Assembly: GCF_030813715.1 (NCBI RefSeq) | Contig: NZ_JAUSUZ010000001.1 | Span: forward strand, 8,166,501-8,230,500 | Source of the DNA: Catenuloplanes indicus | Lineage (GTDB): Bacteria; Actinomycetota; Actinomycetes; Mycobacteriales; Micromonosporaceae | Direction: 5' to 3' | DNA: 64,000 nucleotides | Shown: positions 45,477 through 54,365 of the stretch, piece after piece | Position numbering within the stretch: position 1 is the first letter of the stretch | Layout: every line of letters starts with the position of its first letter | Translations under genes and position numbers: made by a program | The notes under the pieces: generated by a model | What the model saw: the letters and a program-made list of their open reading frames with translations, nothing else | What the model was told of the DNA's origin: nothing | Databases searched by the model: none

Positions 45477-47336
45477 TCAGCTGGTGGCCAGCGCGCTCTT
45501 GCCGCGGCGTTTCGCGTCGTACATCGCGGCGTCCGCGGTGCGGAGCAGGCCGTCCGCGGTGGTACGGGTGCCGATCGCGACCCCCACGCTGGCCCGGATC
45601 TGCAGGTGGTGGCCGTCGATGACGGCGGCCTGGGTGACGGCGGCGCGGATCCGGTCGGCGGTGGCGGCGGCGAACTCCTCGGTCGTCGGGGAGAGGATGA
45701 CCGCGAACTCGTCGCCGCCGAGCCGCGCGACCGTGTCGTACGGGCGCACGCACCGTCGCAGCCGCTCCGCGACCAGCGCCAGCACCTCGTCGCCGACGTG
45801 GTGACCGAGCGTGTCGTTGATCGCCTTGAAGCCGTCCAGGTCGATGGCGAGCACGCCGACCAGGCCGTCCGGGTCGCCGGGCTGTGCCGGGCCGCGGAGC
45901 TTGCGGTGGAACAGCAGGCGGTTCGCGAGCCCGGTGAGCGCGTCGTGGGTCGCGTCGAAGCGCAGCTGGTCCTGGAACGCTCGTGCGTCCGTGACGTCCC
46001 GCGCGTTGCAGATGTAGCCGCGCACGTTCTCGTCGTGCAGCAGGTTCGTGCGGGTCACCTCGAGCCAGCGCCAGGAGCCGTCCGCGTGCCGTACCCGCAG
46101 CTGGGTGGTCTGCACCTCGTCCGGGCCGGCCGGGAGCGCGAGCGTGCCGAGGTCGTCCGGGTGCAGCAGCGCGGAGAGCGGGCGACCGGTCAGCGCCTCG
46201 GGGGAGATGCCGAGCACACGCTGCACCGCGGGACTGGCATAGGTGACGACGGCGTCCGCGTTCGCGACCACGGTGATGTCGGAGGCGTGCTGGACCAGCG
46301 CGCGGAACCGGGCCTCCTGCTGCGCGATCCGGTGCAACAACGCGTGGTTCTCGGCGAGCGCGGCGAGCTGGCGCGCGACGACGAGCGTGCTGATCAGGAT
46401 GGCACCGGCCACGATGCCCCAGGCGCGCGGCGACAGCTCGGCGCTCCACAGCACGGAGACCAGCAGCGCGTACGTGGCGGCGACCGCGACGTACGGCAGC
46501 AGGCTCACCCGCCCCTCGCGCCGCACCGCGCCGGACGTGGCGCCGCCGTGCCGCATGCCCAGCTCCTGAACCTTCGGCGCGAACGCCATCAGCACGCACG
46601 GCACGAAGCTGGCCGCCATCGCCAGGTGGTAGTGGCCGGCATCGGTGAACGCGCCGCCGACCGCGATGCCGGCGCCGGTCGTGGTGACGCCGATGATGCC
46701 GATCGCGGCCGCGGTGCGGGTGAACGGCGGGTTCCCGCCGAGCGCGAGTTTGAGCACGCCGAGCGCGCAGATGAGCATGCCGGCCGCACCGGCCACGGTC
46801 AGCGCCAGCCGGGGCAGTCCGCCGTCGTTCGCGGCGCTGACCGAGTAGACCCAGATGAACGCGCCGACCGCGGCCAGGATGATGATCGCGTCGAGCCAGA
46901 ACCGCAGCCGTTCGCCGCGGGTCACCGCGCCGATCGGGTGGGTGATCATGGTCCACAGCGGCAGGCAGACGCCGGCGGCCAGGAACGCGAGCTGCACCGA
47001 GCCGCCGGTGATCGCCTCGGCCGGGGTGTCCGCACCGGCCGCGAGGAACGCCTGACAGGAGTCGCCGACCGTGAACAGCGCGGTGGCGTGCGCCATCGAC
47101 CGCCAGAACCGCCGGGTGGTGGGTTCCGCGCCGGCCATCCGCCAGATCTGCCACGAGGTGAGGCAGATGGTCACGTCCAGCACGACCTGCGCGGGCCAGA
47201 ACAGCCGCAGCGCGCCGTTCATGTCCGCGAGCGGCACCACGTACCAGAGCGTCCCGAGGACGGAGAACACGATCAGGCCGACGAAGAGCGGATCACCGAG
47301 GGCGGCGCGGCGCACCGACCGCTGCCCTGTACCCAT
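45477..47336 (-). CDS. membrane diguanylate cyclase with PAS domain
   Basis: 619 residues from the ATG complementary to 47334-47336. About nine or ten hydrophobic helices fill residues 15-340; a PAS domain with PAC follows (ALVQHASDITVVANADAVV, LRVRHADGSWRWLEVTRTN), then a GGDEF domain with HDALTGLANRLLFHRKL and the active-site VARLGGDEFAVIL. The catalytic motif is intact, so it should make cyclic di-GMP. An RxxD inhibitory site is not evident. No EAL domain is present. Confidence 0.94.
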   Translation of the reverse strand: MGTGQRSVRRAALGDPLFVGLIVFSVLGTLWYVVPLADMNGALRLFWPAQVVLDVTICLTSWQIWRMAGAEPTTRRFWRSMAHATALFTVGDSCQAFLAAGADTPAEAITGGSVQLAFLAAGVCLPLWTMITHPIGAVTRGERLRFWLDAIIILAAVGAFIWVYSVSAANDGGLPRLALTVAGAAGMLICALGVLKLALGGNPPFTRTAAAIGIIGVTTTGAGIAVGGAFTDAGHYHLAMAASFVPCVLMAFAPKVQELGMRHGGATSGAVRREGRVSLLPYVAVAATYALLVSVLWSAELSPRAWGIVAGAILISTLVVARQLAALAENHALLHRIAQQEARFRALVQHASDITVVANADAVVTYASPAVQRVLGISPEALTGRPLSALLHPDDLGTLALPAGPDEVQTTQLRVRHADGSWRWLEVTRTNLLHDENVRGYICNARDVTDARAFQDQLRFDATHDALTGLANRLLFHRKLRGPAQPGDPDGLVGVLAIDLDGFKAINDTLGHHVGDEVLALVAERLRRCVRPYDTVARLGGDEFAVILSPTTEEFAAATADRIRAAVTQAAVIDGHHLQIRASVGVAIGTRTTADGLLRTADAAMYDAKRRGKSALATS

Positions 47337-47442
47337 CTGCTGAACCCCCGGCGAAGCGCTTCGACTGTGATCGCATCATCGCGCGCGGTGACGCCGACCT
47401 GAGGGCTTCGGCCGTACGCGTGCGCCTTGCTAGGGTTCCGGC

Positions 47443-48105
47443 GTGCTCGGGACGAACGAGATCGCGGCCGAGGTGGCCCGCGTCTCCGCCGGCAACCCGT
47501 TCTTCGGCATCGGTCTCGGGCCGCTGCCCGGCGCGCTACCGATCGAGGACGTGGTCGCCGCGGTCGGCGCGTGGGCGCGCACGGACGAGCCCCGGGTCGC
47601 CGCGTCGCTGACCGTCCTCGGCTACTCGGCCCGCCTGGTCGGCCCGGTGCTGGCGCTGCTCACCCGTGCCGGTATCCTGCTCGACCTGACCGCGGTGAGC
47701 TGCGCGTATGCGCCGGGCACCGGTTTCCGGCTGTCGCTCGACGCACCCGCCGGAATTCGCGGTGCCGGTCTCGAGGCCGCCTGCGGCGCCGCGCTGGTCG
47801 CGCACCTTTCAACGATCATCACAAGGGTACGGATGGCGGCCCCGGCCGCACACGGACTCCTGTGGGGGAACGTCGCGTCCGGGATCGTGGGCACCATGCG
47901 GCAGCTGTCCCGCGTCGCGCCGCCCGCGCACTGCCGCCGGATCCGGGACGCGGTGCTCGCCACCGTGCCGCTGGACACGGCCGGTGACTTCGGCACGGGC
48001 GACGCGTACACCCGGCGCAGTTGCTGCCTCTACTACCGCCTCGGCGCCGGCACCTGCGGCGACTGCCCACTGCCCCCGGACATCGCCCGTGTGCACCGCG
48101 GCTGA
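47443..48105 (+). CDS. FhuF-like (2Fe-2S) protein, putative siderophore-iron reductase
   Basis: 220 residues from GTG 47443. The C-terminal motif RRSCCLYYRLGAGTCGDCPL gives the CC-x10-C-x2-C ligands of the unusual 2Fe-2S cluster of FhuF-type ferric-siderophore reductases. The segment GLLWGNVASGIVGTMRQL is also typical. No siderophore transport or biosynthesis gene adjoins it. A cytoplasmic reductase of ferric siderophores is the best guess. Confidence 0.8.
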   Translation: MLGTNEIAAEVARVSAGNPFFGIGLGPLPGALPIEDVVAAVGAWARTDEPRVAASLTVLGYSARLVGPVLALLTRAGILLDLTAVSCAYAPGTGFRLSLDAPAGIRGAGLEAACGAALVAHLSTIITRVRMAAPAAHGLLWGNVASGIVGTMRQLSRVAPPAHCRRIRDAVLATVPLDTAGDFGTGDAYTRRSCCLYYRLGAGTCGDCPLPPDIARVHRG

Positions 48106-48136
48106 GCCCGCTGCCGGCTCAGCCGCGGTGCCGGCG

Positions 48137-48832
48137 TCAGATCGGCAGGCTGATGAACGTCCGGCCGGCCGTGTTGACCACCTCGATCGCGGTGACCTGA
48201 GCCGGGTCGACCGAGGCGCTGCCGTCCAGGTTCGTGCCGCCGGTCTCGGCCGCCTCGGAGACGATCCAGCCGCCTGCGATCTGCCGGTCGCCGTCCGCGG
48301 ACACCACGATCAGCCGGCAGTCCTCGCCCGGCGGGATGCCGGCCACGGCCGCGTTCACCCGGACCCAGCCGGCCGCGGGCGTGACCGTCGCGGTCATCCG
48401 CACGTTCGTGGCCGGGTCGACGCCGGACCGCACGCGCGTGCCGGCCGGTGCGCTCTGCGCGGCCGGCGGTGCCGTCACGCCCGGGTCGCCGGTGCCGCGG
48501 CCGAGCAGGACACCGCCGCTGACGGCCGCGATCAGGGCCAGCGCGGCCGCCCCGATCATCAGCCCGCGCTGCCAGCGGGCCCCGCTGGACTCCTCCGCGC
48601 GGATCTGCCGCAGCGTGCGCTGCAGCACCAGGTCCGCGTCCGGCGGGCCGTGCATCAGCGCCTCCGGCGGGACCTCGCCGAGCGCCTCCTTCAGCGCCTC
48701 GAGCTCGGCGAGCTCGGCCCGGCACGTGTCGCACGCCGCCACGTGCGCATCGACTTCGTTGCGCTCAGCGGGTTCGAGCGTGTTCAAGACGTACGCTCCG
48801 ATCAGCTGGCTGTGCTCGACCTCGGCACTCAT
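48137..48832 (-). CDS. RskA-type anti-sigma factor with zinc finger
   Basis: 231 residues from the ATG complementary to 48830-48832, overlapping the sigma-factor stop as ATGA; the site GGAGGTGA lies within the sigma gene. An N-terminal ZAS domain with HVAACDTC (HX3CX2C) binds the sigma factor in the cytoplasm. One membrane helix, GLMIGAAALALIAAVSGGVLL (about 98-118), leads to an outside RskA domain. Release normally needs regulated proteolysis. It pairs with the ECF sigma factor just upstream. Confidence 0.93.
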   Translation of the reverse strand: MSAEVEHSQLIGAYVLNTLEPAERNEVDAHVAACDTCRAELAELEALKEALGEVPPEALMHGPPDADLVLQRTLRQIRAEESSGARWQRGLMIGAAALALIAAVSGGVLLGRGTGDPGVTAPPAAQSAPAGTRVRSGVDPATNVRMTATVTPAAGWVRVNAAVAGIPPGEDCRLIVVSADGDRQIAGGWIVSEAAETGGTNLDGSASVDPAQVTAIEVVNTAGRTFISLPI

Positions 48833-49404
48833 CGGGTCACCTCCGCCACTCGCGCGACGGACGTGCCGGGCGCCTGTGCTCTTCTGCCTATGACGTGCTC
48901 ACGGAGCGACTTCATGGCGTTGTGTGATCGGGACTTCACCGTACCGGGTGGGATTCCCAGATGCTCCGCCGTCTCGGTGACGGTGCGGCCCCGGAAGTAG
49001 ATCTCCACGAGCACGCTGCGGTGCTCCTCGGAGAGCGTCTCCAGCGCGTCCAGCGCGACGATCGAGTCCACGACCTGGTCGGAGTGATCGTGGGAGACCG
49101 GCACGGTCACCGGCGACTCGGCCACCTCGGTCGGCCGGACCGACTTCGCCCGCGCACGGTCCGTGATGATGTTCCGGGCGACCGTGAACAGCCAGCCCCG
49201 GATGGAGCCGGTCGACTCGGACAGCTCGTGTGCGTGCCGCCAGGCACGCAACAGCGTCTCCTGGAGCACGTCCTCCGCGGCGGTCCGGTCGCCGGTCAGC
49301 CGCGTCGCGTAGGCGATCAGAGCGCCGCCGTGCTCCTCGTACAACGACCTGATCAACGCCTCGTCGCTCGACGTCCGGCGGTTGCGCGGCCGTAGAATCG
49401 CCAT
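48829..49404 (-). CDS. ECF sigma factor, SigK/SigL-like
   Basis: 191 residues from the ATG complementary to 49402-49404. Region 2: LYEEHGGALIAYATRLTGD and AEDVLQETLLRAWRH; region 4: LEIYFRGRT-like segment VTETAEHLGIPPGTVKSRSHNAMK. Together with the membrane anti-sigma factor that it overlaps by four bases it forms a signal-response unit resembling SigK-RskA or SigL-RslA of mycobacteria. Targets are unknown; the DUF1996 gene close downstream of its promoter region is one candidate. Confidence 0.94.
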   Translation of the reverse strand: MAILRPRNRRTSSDEALIRSLYEEHGGALIAYATRLTGDRTAAEDVLQETLLRAWRHAHELSESTGSIRGWLFTVARNIITDRARAKSVRPTEVAESPVTVPVSHDHSDQVVDSIVALDALETLSEEHRSVLVEIYFRGRTVTETAEHLGIPPGTVKSRSHNAMKSLREHVIGRRAQAPGTSVARVAEVTR

Positions 49405-49501
49405 CGCGTCGCCCCTTAGAAGGTGTCGGTGGTGGTGAGGACCCGTCGGCCCGCACCACCGCGAGCTACGACCGGCCTCCGGGAACGGTTCACAGCAGTT
49501 T

Positions 49502-50401
49502 CTACTGACAGGTGCGGTTCGCGTTCAGGCACGCGACGATCTCGGCCATCAGCGGCTCGGGGGCCAAGTTGATCATGATGCCGTGGTCGGTGCGCGGGCT
49601 TCGGTGCTGCTCAGGGAACGCGTCCACGGTGAAATCGCCGGACACACGGTAGCCGACCGTGACTCGCAACCGGGGGACGGCGAACGTGCGCGGTGGGCAG
49701 GCGCCGTCCGGGCCCGCGAAGCTCAGGTGCCGGCGATGCCCGGCGCTGTCCGTTCGCACGCCGTCCCAGCAACTCGGGAAGTCGAACACGCGCCGCACCT
49801 CCCGGCCGTCCGGGCAGCGCGGATAGCGATCGGTCCGCCGGTCCTCCGAGTCCTCGCAGGTCCAGGCGCGGATGCCGGACGTGCCGGTGGTCGCGGCGCG
49901 CGCGTCGCCGGTCATCGCGCGCAGCCCGCGCGGCGCCGCCACCACCGGGCCGGTCGCGGCGGCCAGGTACTCCATCCGTACCGACGCCGGGTGCAGGATG
50001 GCGGAGTGTGCGCCGCCGGCCCGCAGCACCGGCCAGTAGATCGTGGAGAGGTCGCCGTTCGTGCAGGTCGTGGTGCCGCGCAGCAGTGACGCGTCGGTCG
50101 AGTCGACGCCGGTCGAGCGGTTGCCGACATAGTCGTGCACGTGGTGCTCCGGGCCGGCGACGCCGGGCGTGACCACGACGTTCGCGGTGTTTCTGTGCGC
50201 CTCGGCGTTCGTGCCGCAGTCGAACACGTACCGGCCGGGTCCTGTCGGGATCACGACAGTAGCGGGCGCCCGCGCGATCGGCACCCGGTCGGCGTGCTGC
50301 CCGGCGCCGGCCGCGCCGACTACGGTCAGCGCGCCGGCCAGCAACGCCACCTCCACCGCCAGTGCGGCGGCGAGCGACACCGTGCGGCGCGACCCGGCCA
50401 T
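49502..50401 (-). CDS. secreted DUF1996 protein
   Basis: 299 residues from the ATG complementary to 50399-50401; a GTG three codons upstream is an alternative. A signal segment (SLAAALAVEVALLAGALTVVGA) precedes the mature protein. DUF1996 motifs: HHVHDYVGN, YWPVLR, FDFPSCWDGVRTDSAGHRRHLSF, and FTVDAFPEQH. Six or more Cys suggest disulfides. Related domains occur in fungal and actinobacterial secreted proteins of unknown function. It sits ahead of the sigma-factor operon in the same direction, with about 100 bases between. Confidence 0.87.
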   Translation of the reverse strand: MAGSRRTVSLAAALAVEVALLAGALTVVGAAGAGQHADRVPIARAPATVVIPTGPGRYVFDCGTNAEAHRNTANVVVTPGVAGPEHHVHDYVGNRSTGVDSTDASLLRGTTTCTNGDLSTIYWPVLRAGGAHSAILHPASVRMEYLAAATGPVVAAPRGLRAMTGDARAATTGTSGIRAWTCEDSEDRRTDRYPRCPDGREVRRVFDFPSCWDGVRTDSAGHRRHLSFAGPDGACPPRTFAVPRLRVTVGYRVSGDFTVDAFPEQHRSPRTDHGIMINLAPEPLMAEIVACLNANRTCQ

Positions 50402-50540
50402 AGTCGTCACTCTATTGGCCGCGGTCCGGCACAGCACGTGAGCGCGGTGGCGGCTGCCGGACATCGGCCGGAAATATGTGTGAACCGGATCCCCGCGGTG
50501 GTCGTTCTAGCGTCAAGCGTCGAATGACCGGAGGCCGACC

Positions 50541-50837
50541 ATGACCGTTCCGCAGCACGCCACCCGTGACCCCCGAACGGCCCCCGGGCTCGTCGTGCCC
50601 ATCGCGGGGCCGGTGCGTCACGGGCGGCGCCGCGCCGCGAAGCTCGCCGGGTTCGCGCTGCTCGCGGTGGGTGCGCTCGCGCTGCTGGTGGCGCTGCCGT
50701 GGCTCGGCATGGGGCCGGGCGTGGCGGAGGCCCAGCCCGGGCTGGTGCGGGTCGAACACCCGCTGCTCTACGCGGCCGGCGGCGCGGTGGCGGTGGCGTG
50801 CGCGATCGTGGTCATCCGGCGCACCCGCCGGGCCTGA
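50541..50837 (+). CDS. small membrane protein, function unknown
   Basis: 98 residues from ATG 50541, preceded by GGAGG. A basic N-terminal tail, then two hydrophobic helices (AGFALLAVGALALLVALPWL and LYAAGGAVAVACAIVVI) and a basic end. No family recognised. It converges with pgi over a strong hairpin. Confidence 0.7.
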   Translation: MTVPQHATRDPRTAPGLVVPIAGPVRHGRRRAAKLAGFALLAVGALALLVALPWLGMGPGVAEAQPGLVRVEHPLLYAAGGAVAVACAIVVIRRTRRA

Positions 50838-50845
50838 CGAGCGGA

Positions 50846-50878
50846 AACCAGCGGGGGTACGGCGTACCCCCGCTGGTT
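50846..50878. terminator. bidirectional terminator between the small membrane gene and pgi
   Basis: AACCAGCGGGGGTAC-GGC-GTACCCCCGCTGGTT, a perfect 15-bp stem with a 3-base loop, 9 bases past one stop and 13 before the other. A strong shared terminator for convergent genes. Confidence 0.85.
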
Positions 50879-50890
50879 CCTGGATCCGGG

Positions 50891-52525
50891 TTATGCCCGG
50901 CCGCGCTGGGCGCGGTAGCGGGCGATCAGCGCGTTCGTCGACGAGTCCTGGTCGCCGGCCGGCGCCGCCTCCTGCGTGAGCAGCGGCGCGAGCTGGTTGG
51001 CCATGACCTTGCCCAGCTCGACGCCCCACTGGTCGAACGGGTTGATGTCCCAGATCGCGCCCTCGGTGAACACGATGTGCTCGTACAGCGCGACCAGCTG
51101 GCCCAGCGTCGACGGCGTCAGCTTCTCGCCGAGGATCGTGGTGGTCGGGTGGTTACCCGGCATGATCTTGTGCGGGACCACGGCCGCGTCCACGCCCTCC
51201 GCCTCGACCTGCTCCCGGGTCCGGCCGAACGCCAGCGCCGCGGTCTGGGCCAGGAAGTTCGACATGAACAGGTCGTGCATCTCCGCGGTGTCGTGGTTCG
51301 GCACGCTGAAGCCGATGAAGTCCGCCGGGATCATCTTCGTGCCCTGGTGGATCAGCTGGTAGAACGCGTGCTGGCCGTTCGTGCCCGGCTCGCCCCAGAA
51401 GATCTCACCGGTCTGCGCCTGGACCGGCTCGCCGCTCCGGGTGACCGACTTGCCCAGGCTCTCCATGGTCAGCTGCTGGAGGTAGGCGGCGAACCGGTGC
51501 AGGTACTGCGAGTACGGCAGCACCGCGTGCGTCTGGACGCCGAGGAAGTTGTTGTACCAGACGTTGAGCAGGCCCAGGGTGGCCGGTACGTTCTGCTCCA
51601 GCGGCGCGGTCCGGAAGTGCTCGTCCATCGCGTGATAGCCGGCCAGCATGTCCCGGTAGTGGTCCGGGCCGACCGTGATCATGACGGACAGGCCGACCGC
51701 GGACGGCAGCGAGTAGCGGCCACCCACCCAGTCCCAGAAGCCGAACATGTTCGCCGGGTCGATGCCGAAGTCGACGACCCGCTTCTCGTTCGTCGACACC
51801 GCCACGAAGTGCTTCGCGACCGCGCTGTCGTCCACGCCCAGCTTGCCGAGCAGCCAGGTGCGGGCCTCGCGCGCGTTGGTCAGCGTCTCCTGCGTGCCGA
51901 ACGTCTTCGACACCACCACGAACAGCGTGGACGCCGGGTCCAGATCCTGCGTCTTCACCGCCAGGTCGGTCGGGTCGATGTTGGACACGAACCGGGCCGT
52001 GATGCCCGCGTCCCGGTAGTCGCCGAGCGCCTCGTAGGCCATCACCGGCCCGAGATCGGAGCCGCCGATGCCGATGTTCACGATCGTGGTGATCCGCTGC
52101 CCGGTCGCGCCCCGCCACTCGCCGCCGCGCACCTTCTCCGCGAACGCCGCCATCCTGTCCAGCGTGGCGTGCACGTCCGCGACCACGTCCTGACCGTCCA
52201 CGGTCAGCTGCGCGTCCCGCGGCAGGCGGAGCGCGGTGTGCAGCACCGCCCGGTCCTCGGAGGTGTTGATGTGGTCACCGCGGAACATCGCCGCGATCCT
52301 GCCCTCTAGGTCCTGCGCACGCGCGAGATCACGCAGCAGGTCGAGCGTCTCGTCCGTGACGAGGTTCTTGCTGTAATCGACGTAGAGGTCCGCCGCCTGG
52401 CCGGTCAGCCGCTGCCCGCGGCCGGGGTCACCGGCGAAGAGATCACGCAGATGCGACTGACGGATCTTCTCCGCGTGCGCCTGCAGCGCCTGCCACTGCG
52501 ACGTGCCCGTGACCGTTTCACTCAT
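50891..52525 (-). CDS. pgi: glucose-6-phosphate isomerase
   Basis: 544 residues from the ATG complementary to 52523-52525, the usual length. It interconverts glucose 6-phosphate and fructose 6-phosphate in the cytoplasm. Motifs: [18 protein letters not shown], the signature [34 protein letters not shown], the active-site [19 protein letters not shown] and the C-terminal [10 protein letters not shown]. No break or unusual feature. A single gene, separate from pentose-phosphate genes that often flank it. Confidence 0.97.
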   Translation of the reverse strand: MSETVTGTSQWQALQAHAEKIRQSHLRDLFAGDPGRGQRLTGQAADLYVDYSKNLVTDETLDLLRDLARAQDLEGRIAAMFRGDHINTSEDRAVLHTALRLPRDAQLTVDGQDVVADVHATLDRMAAFAEKVRGGEWRGATGQRITTIVNIGIGGSDLGPVMAYEALGDYRDAGITARFVSNIDPTDLAVKTQDLDPASTLFVVVSKTFGTQETLTNAREARTWLLGKLGVDDSAVAKHFVAVSTNEKRVVDFGIDPANMFGFWDWVGGRYSLPSAVGLSVMITVGPDHYRDMLAGYHAMDEHFRTAPLEQNVPATLGLLNVWYNNFLGVQTHAVLPYSQYLHRFAAYLQQLTMESLGKSVTRSGEPVQAQTGEIFWGEPGTNGQHAFYQLIHQGTKMIPADFIGFSVPNHDTAEMHDLFMSNFLAQTAALAFGRTREQVEAEGVDAAVVPHKIMPGNHPTTTILGEKLTPSTLGQLVALYEHIVFTEGAIWDINPFDQWGVELGKVMANQLAPLLTQEAAPAGDQDSSTNALIARYRAQRGRA

Positions 52526-52609
52526 CAGCTCGACCTACCCGTGTAGCCGTTTGTCTGTCGTTCCATCCTTACGTACTCCGGCCCGCCACGGTTGACAACG
52601 TGCCGCGCC

Positions 52610-52963
52610 TTACCCCCGCCGCCGGTAGACGTTCACCGCCACCACCCCGGTCCCCGCCCCGAGCAACGGGACCAGCGCCAGCAACGCCGCCGGCACGTGG
52701 CCGGCGAACGCGACCAGCAGCATCCCGACGCCGGTGAGCAGGGCCAGCAGCATGATCAGGGCAAGGGCGACGGACACCAGGGTGCTGATCAGAATCAGGA
52801 TCGCCCGCTTGGCGTTCGCGTCACTGGTCTCCGCGAATCGCCAGCGGTTATCCAGGAATTCGATCAGTCCGGCCCGCGGTGCCGCGGCCCTGATGATGGT
52901 CAGCTCTCCGACGACTTCGCCTTCCCGAACGGGTTCCCCGGTGCCTGCTTCGCTCGGCCTCAT
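52610..52963 (-). CDS. small membrane protein, function unknown
   Basis: 117 residues from the ATG complementary to 52961-52963. A soluble N-terminal half with RAGLIEFLDNRWRFAETSDANAKRA, then two hydrophobic helices and a basic end. No family recognised. Monocistronic; its upstream region is shared with the DUF5753 gene. Confidence 0.7.
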   Translation of the reverse strand: MRPSEAGTGEPVREGEVVGELTIIRAAAPRAGLIEFLDNRWRFAETSDANAKRAILILISTLVSVALALIMLLALLTGVGMLLVAFAGHVPAALLALVPLLGAGTGVVAVNVYRRRG

Positions 52964-53136
52964 GTTTCCTCCCCCGGCCGGTTCCGCGCGCAGAGTTCCC
53001 CCTTCTGCGTGCGGGTATTGGTCAAGTAAGGTGCTCTGAAAACCAAGGTCGCAGGCGCGACTCGCACGTGCAAGTTTTCATTCGCACCATTCACGTGAGC
53101 GATTTTGCGGCATCTTTACAGCTAGGTGGTGTTCGG

Positions 53137-54024
53137 ATGTCCGGCAATGGGAGACCTGGCGATCTGTCAGGTGGCAATCCGCTTGCCCGTCGCCGCGCAC
53201 TCGGCGCCGAACTGCGTCGGCTTCGGCTGGGTCGGGCGCTGACCGCGGAGCAGGCTGCTCGTGCCATCGACCGCTCCGGTTCGTGGATCAGCCGGCTGGA
53301 GTCGGGAAAGGTGGGGATCCGGCCGAGGGAACTGCACGATCTGCTGGACGTCTATGGCGTCACCGGCGGGTCCCGCCGGGACCGTCTCGAACTACTGGCC
53401 GTCAGCGGCCGGGAGCGTGCCTGGTGGAGTGCCTATCGTGACGTGGTGACGGAGTCGTTCGCCGTCTTCATCGGCATCGAGGACTCGGCCGAGTCCATCT
53501 TCGAGTACCAGGAGCGGGTGATCCCCGGTCTGTTGCAGACCGAGTCGTACATGCGGGCTCTTTTCAACCGCTACGCCGCTGTTCCCGAGTGGGGGATAGC
53601 GGCCGCTGAAATTGATCGGAGAATCGAAGTCAGGCTCGCCCGGCAGGAGATTCTCGATCGGCCCCGTCCGCCTCGGCTCACCGTGGTGATAGACGAGTCG
53701 GTGGTGCGACGGACTGTGGGTGGCAGAGAGATTCAGCGGACTCAGCTTCGCCGGCTGCTCGACAGCATAGAACGCGGAGTCGATGTGCGAGTGTTGTCAT
53801 TCGATAGTCCGGCCGGACCGCCGGTCGTACCGTCCTTCGCCATCTTGAGGTCTCACGCCGGGTCGGAAACGGCCTGCTCGGAGACGCGTGACCGAGCGGT
53901 GACCTATGATGGGGATCTGGCTTCTCCGTATGTGACGATCGGTCGTTGGTTGCTTTCCGTTGCATTGTCGTCACGTAATTCGGAGAGGCTCATCGTTGAG
54001 GCTCTCTCGGATATGGGTGTGTAG
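53137..54024 (+). CDS. XRE-family regulator with DUF5753 domain
   Basis: 295 residues from ATG 53137, six bases past AGGTGG; an upstream GTG at 53068 would extend it without support. N-terminal helix-turn-helix: LTAEQAARAIDRSGSWISRLESGKVG; DUF5753 fills about 115-285 with YQERVIPGLLQTESYMRAL and LTVVIDESVVRR. The gene uses more A and T than its neighbours, suggesting horizontal gain or weak codon selection. Two palindromes with CACGTG cores at 53064-53071 and 53091-53098 lie upstream. It is paired with DUF397, as is usual for WhiJ-like systems of sporulating actinomycetes. Confidence 0.9.
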   Translation: MSGNGRPGDLSGGNPLARRRALGAELRRLRLGRALTAEQAARAIDRSGSWISRLESGKVGIRPRELHDLLDVYGVTGGSRRDRLELLAVSGRERAWWSAYRDVVTESFAVFIGIEDSAESIFEYQERVIPGLLQTESYMRALFNRYAAVPEWGIAAAEIDRRIEVRLARQEILDRPRPPRLTVVIDESVVRRTVGGREIQRTQLRRLLDSIERGVDVRVLSFDSPAGPPVVPSFAILRSHAGSETACSETRDRAVTYDGDLASPYVTIGRWLLSVALSSRNSERLIVEALSDMGV

Positions 54025-54028
54025 TTTC

Positions 54029-54211
54029 GTGAACAGAAGTATCTTGACGCGCGGCAGGTGGACCAAGAGCTCGCGGAGCGAGCTGGGTGACTGTGTCGAG
54101 GTGCGAGCGGGTGAGGATGCTGTCGATATTCGTGACAGTAAGCATCCGTCCGGTCACCGTCTGAGTGTTTCTGGTGCGGCATGGACCGCGTTCGTGCGGA
54201 CGATCGTCTGA
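54029..54211 (+). CDS. DUF397 small protein, partner of the DUF5753 regulator
   Basis: 60 residues from GTG 54029, four bases past the DUF5753 stop. WTKSSRSELGDCVEVRAGEDAVDIRDSK-type core and a terminal AWTAFV define DUF397. In several actinomycetes the DUF397 product antagonises its neighbouring XRE-DUF5753 regulator. It is followed by a strong terminator. Confidence 0.9.
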   Translation: MNRSILTRGRWTKSSRSELGDCVEVRAGEDAVDIRDSKHPSGHRLSVSGAAWTAFVRTIV

Positions 54212-54222
54212 ACCGGACCCCG

Positions 54223-54260
54223 AACGAAAAGGCGCGGTCTTCGGGCCGCGCCTTTTCGTT
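54223..54260 (+). terminator. intrinsic terminator after DUF397
   Basis: AACGAAAAGGCGCGG and CCGCGCCTTTTCGTT form a perfect 15-bp stem with an 8-base loop, 11 bases past the stop, with TTTT in the arm. The best terminator in the window. It ends the DUF5753-DUF397 unit. Confidence 0.9.
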
Positions 54261-54365
54261 GTGGTCGACCGAACCTGAAACTTTCCGGACGGCGGATGGG
54301 AGTAAGCGGGTCGATGCGGGGGCACAGATAGGGCGCTGAGGCTGGTAGTCGGGAGGTGGGCCGCG

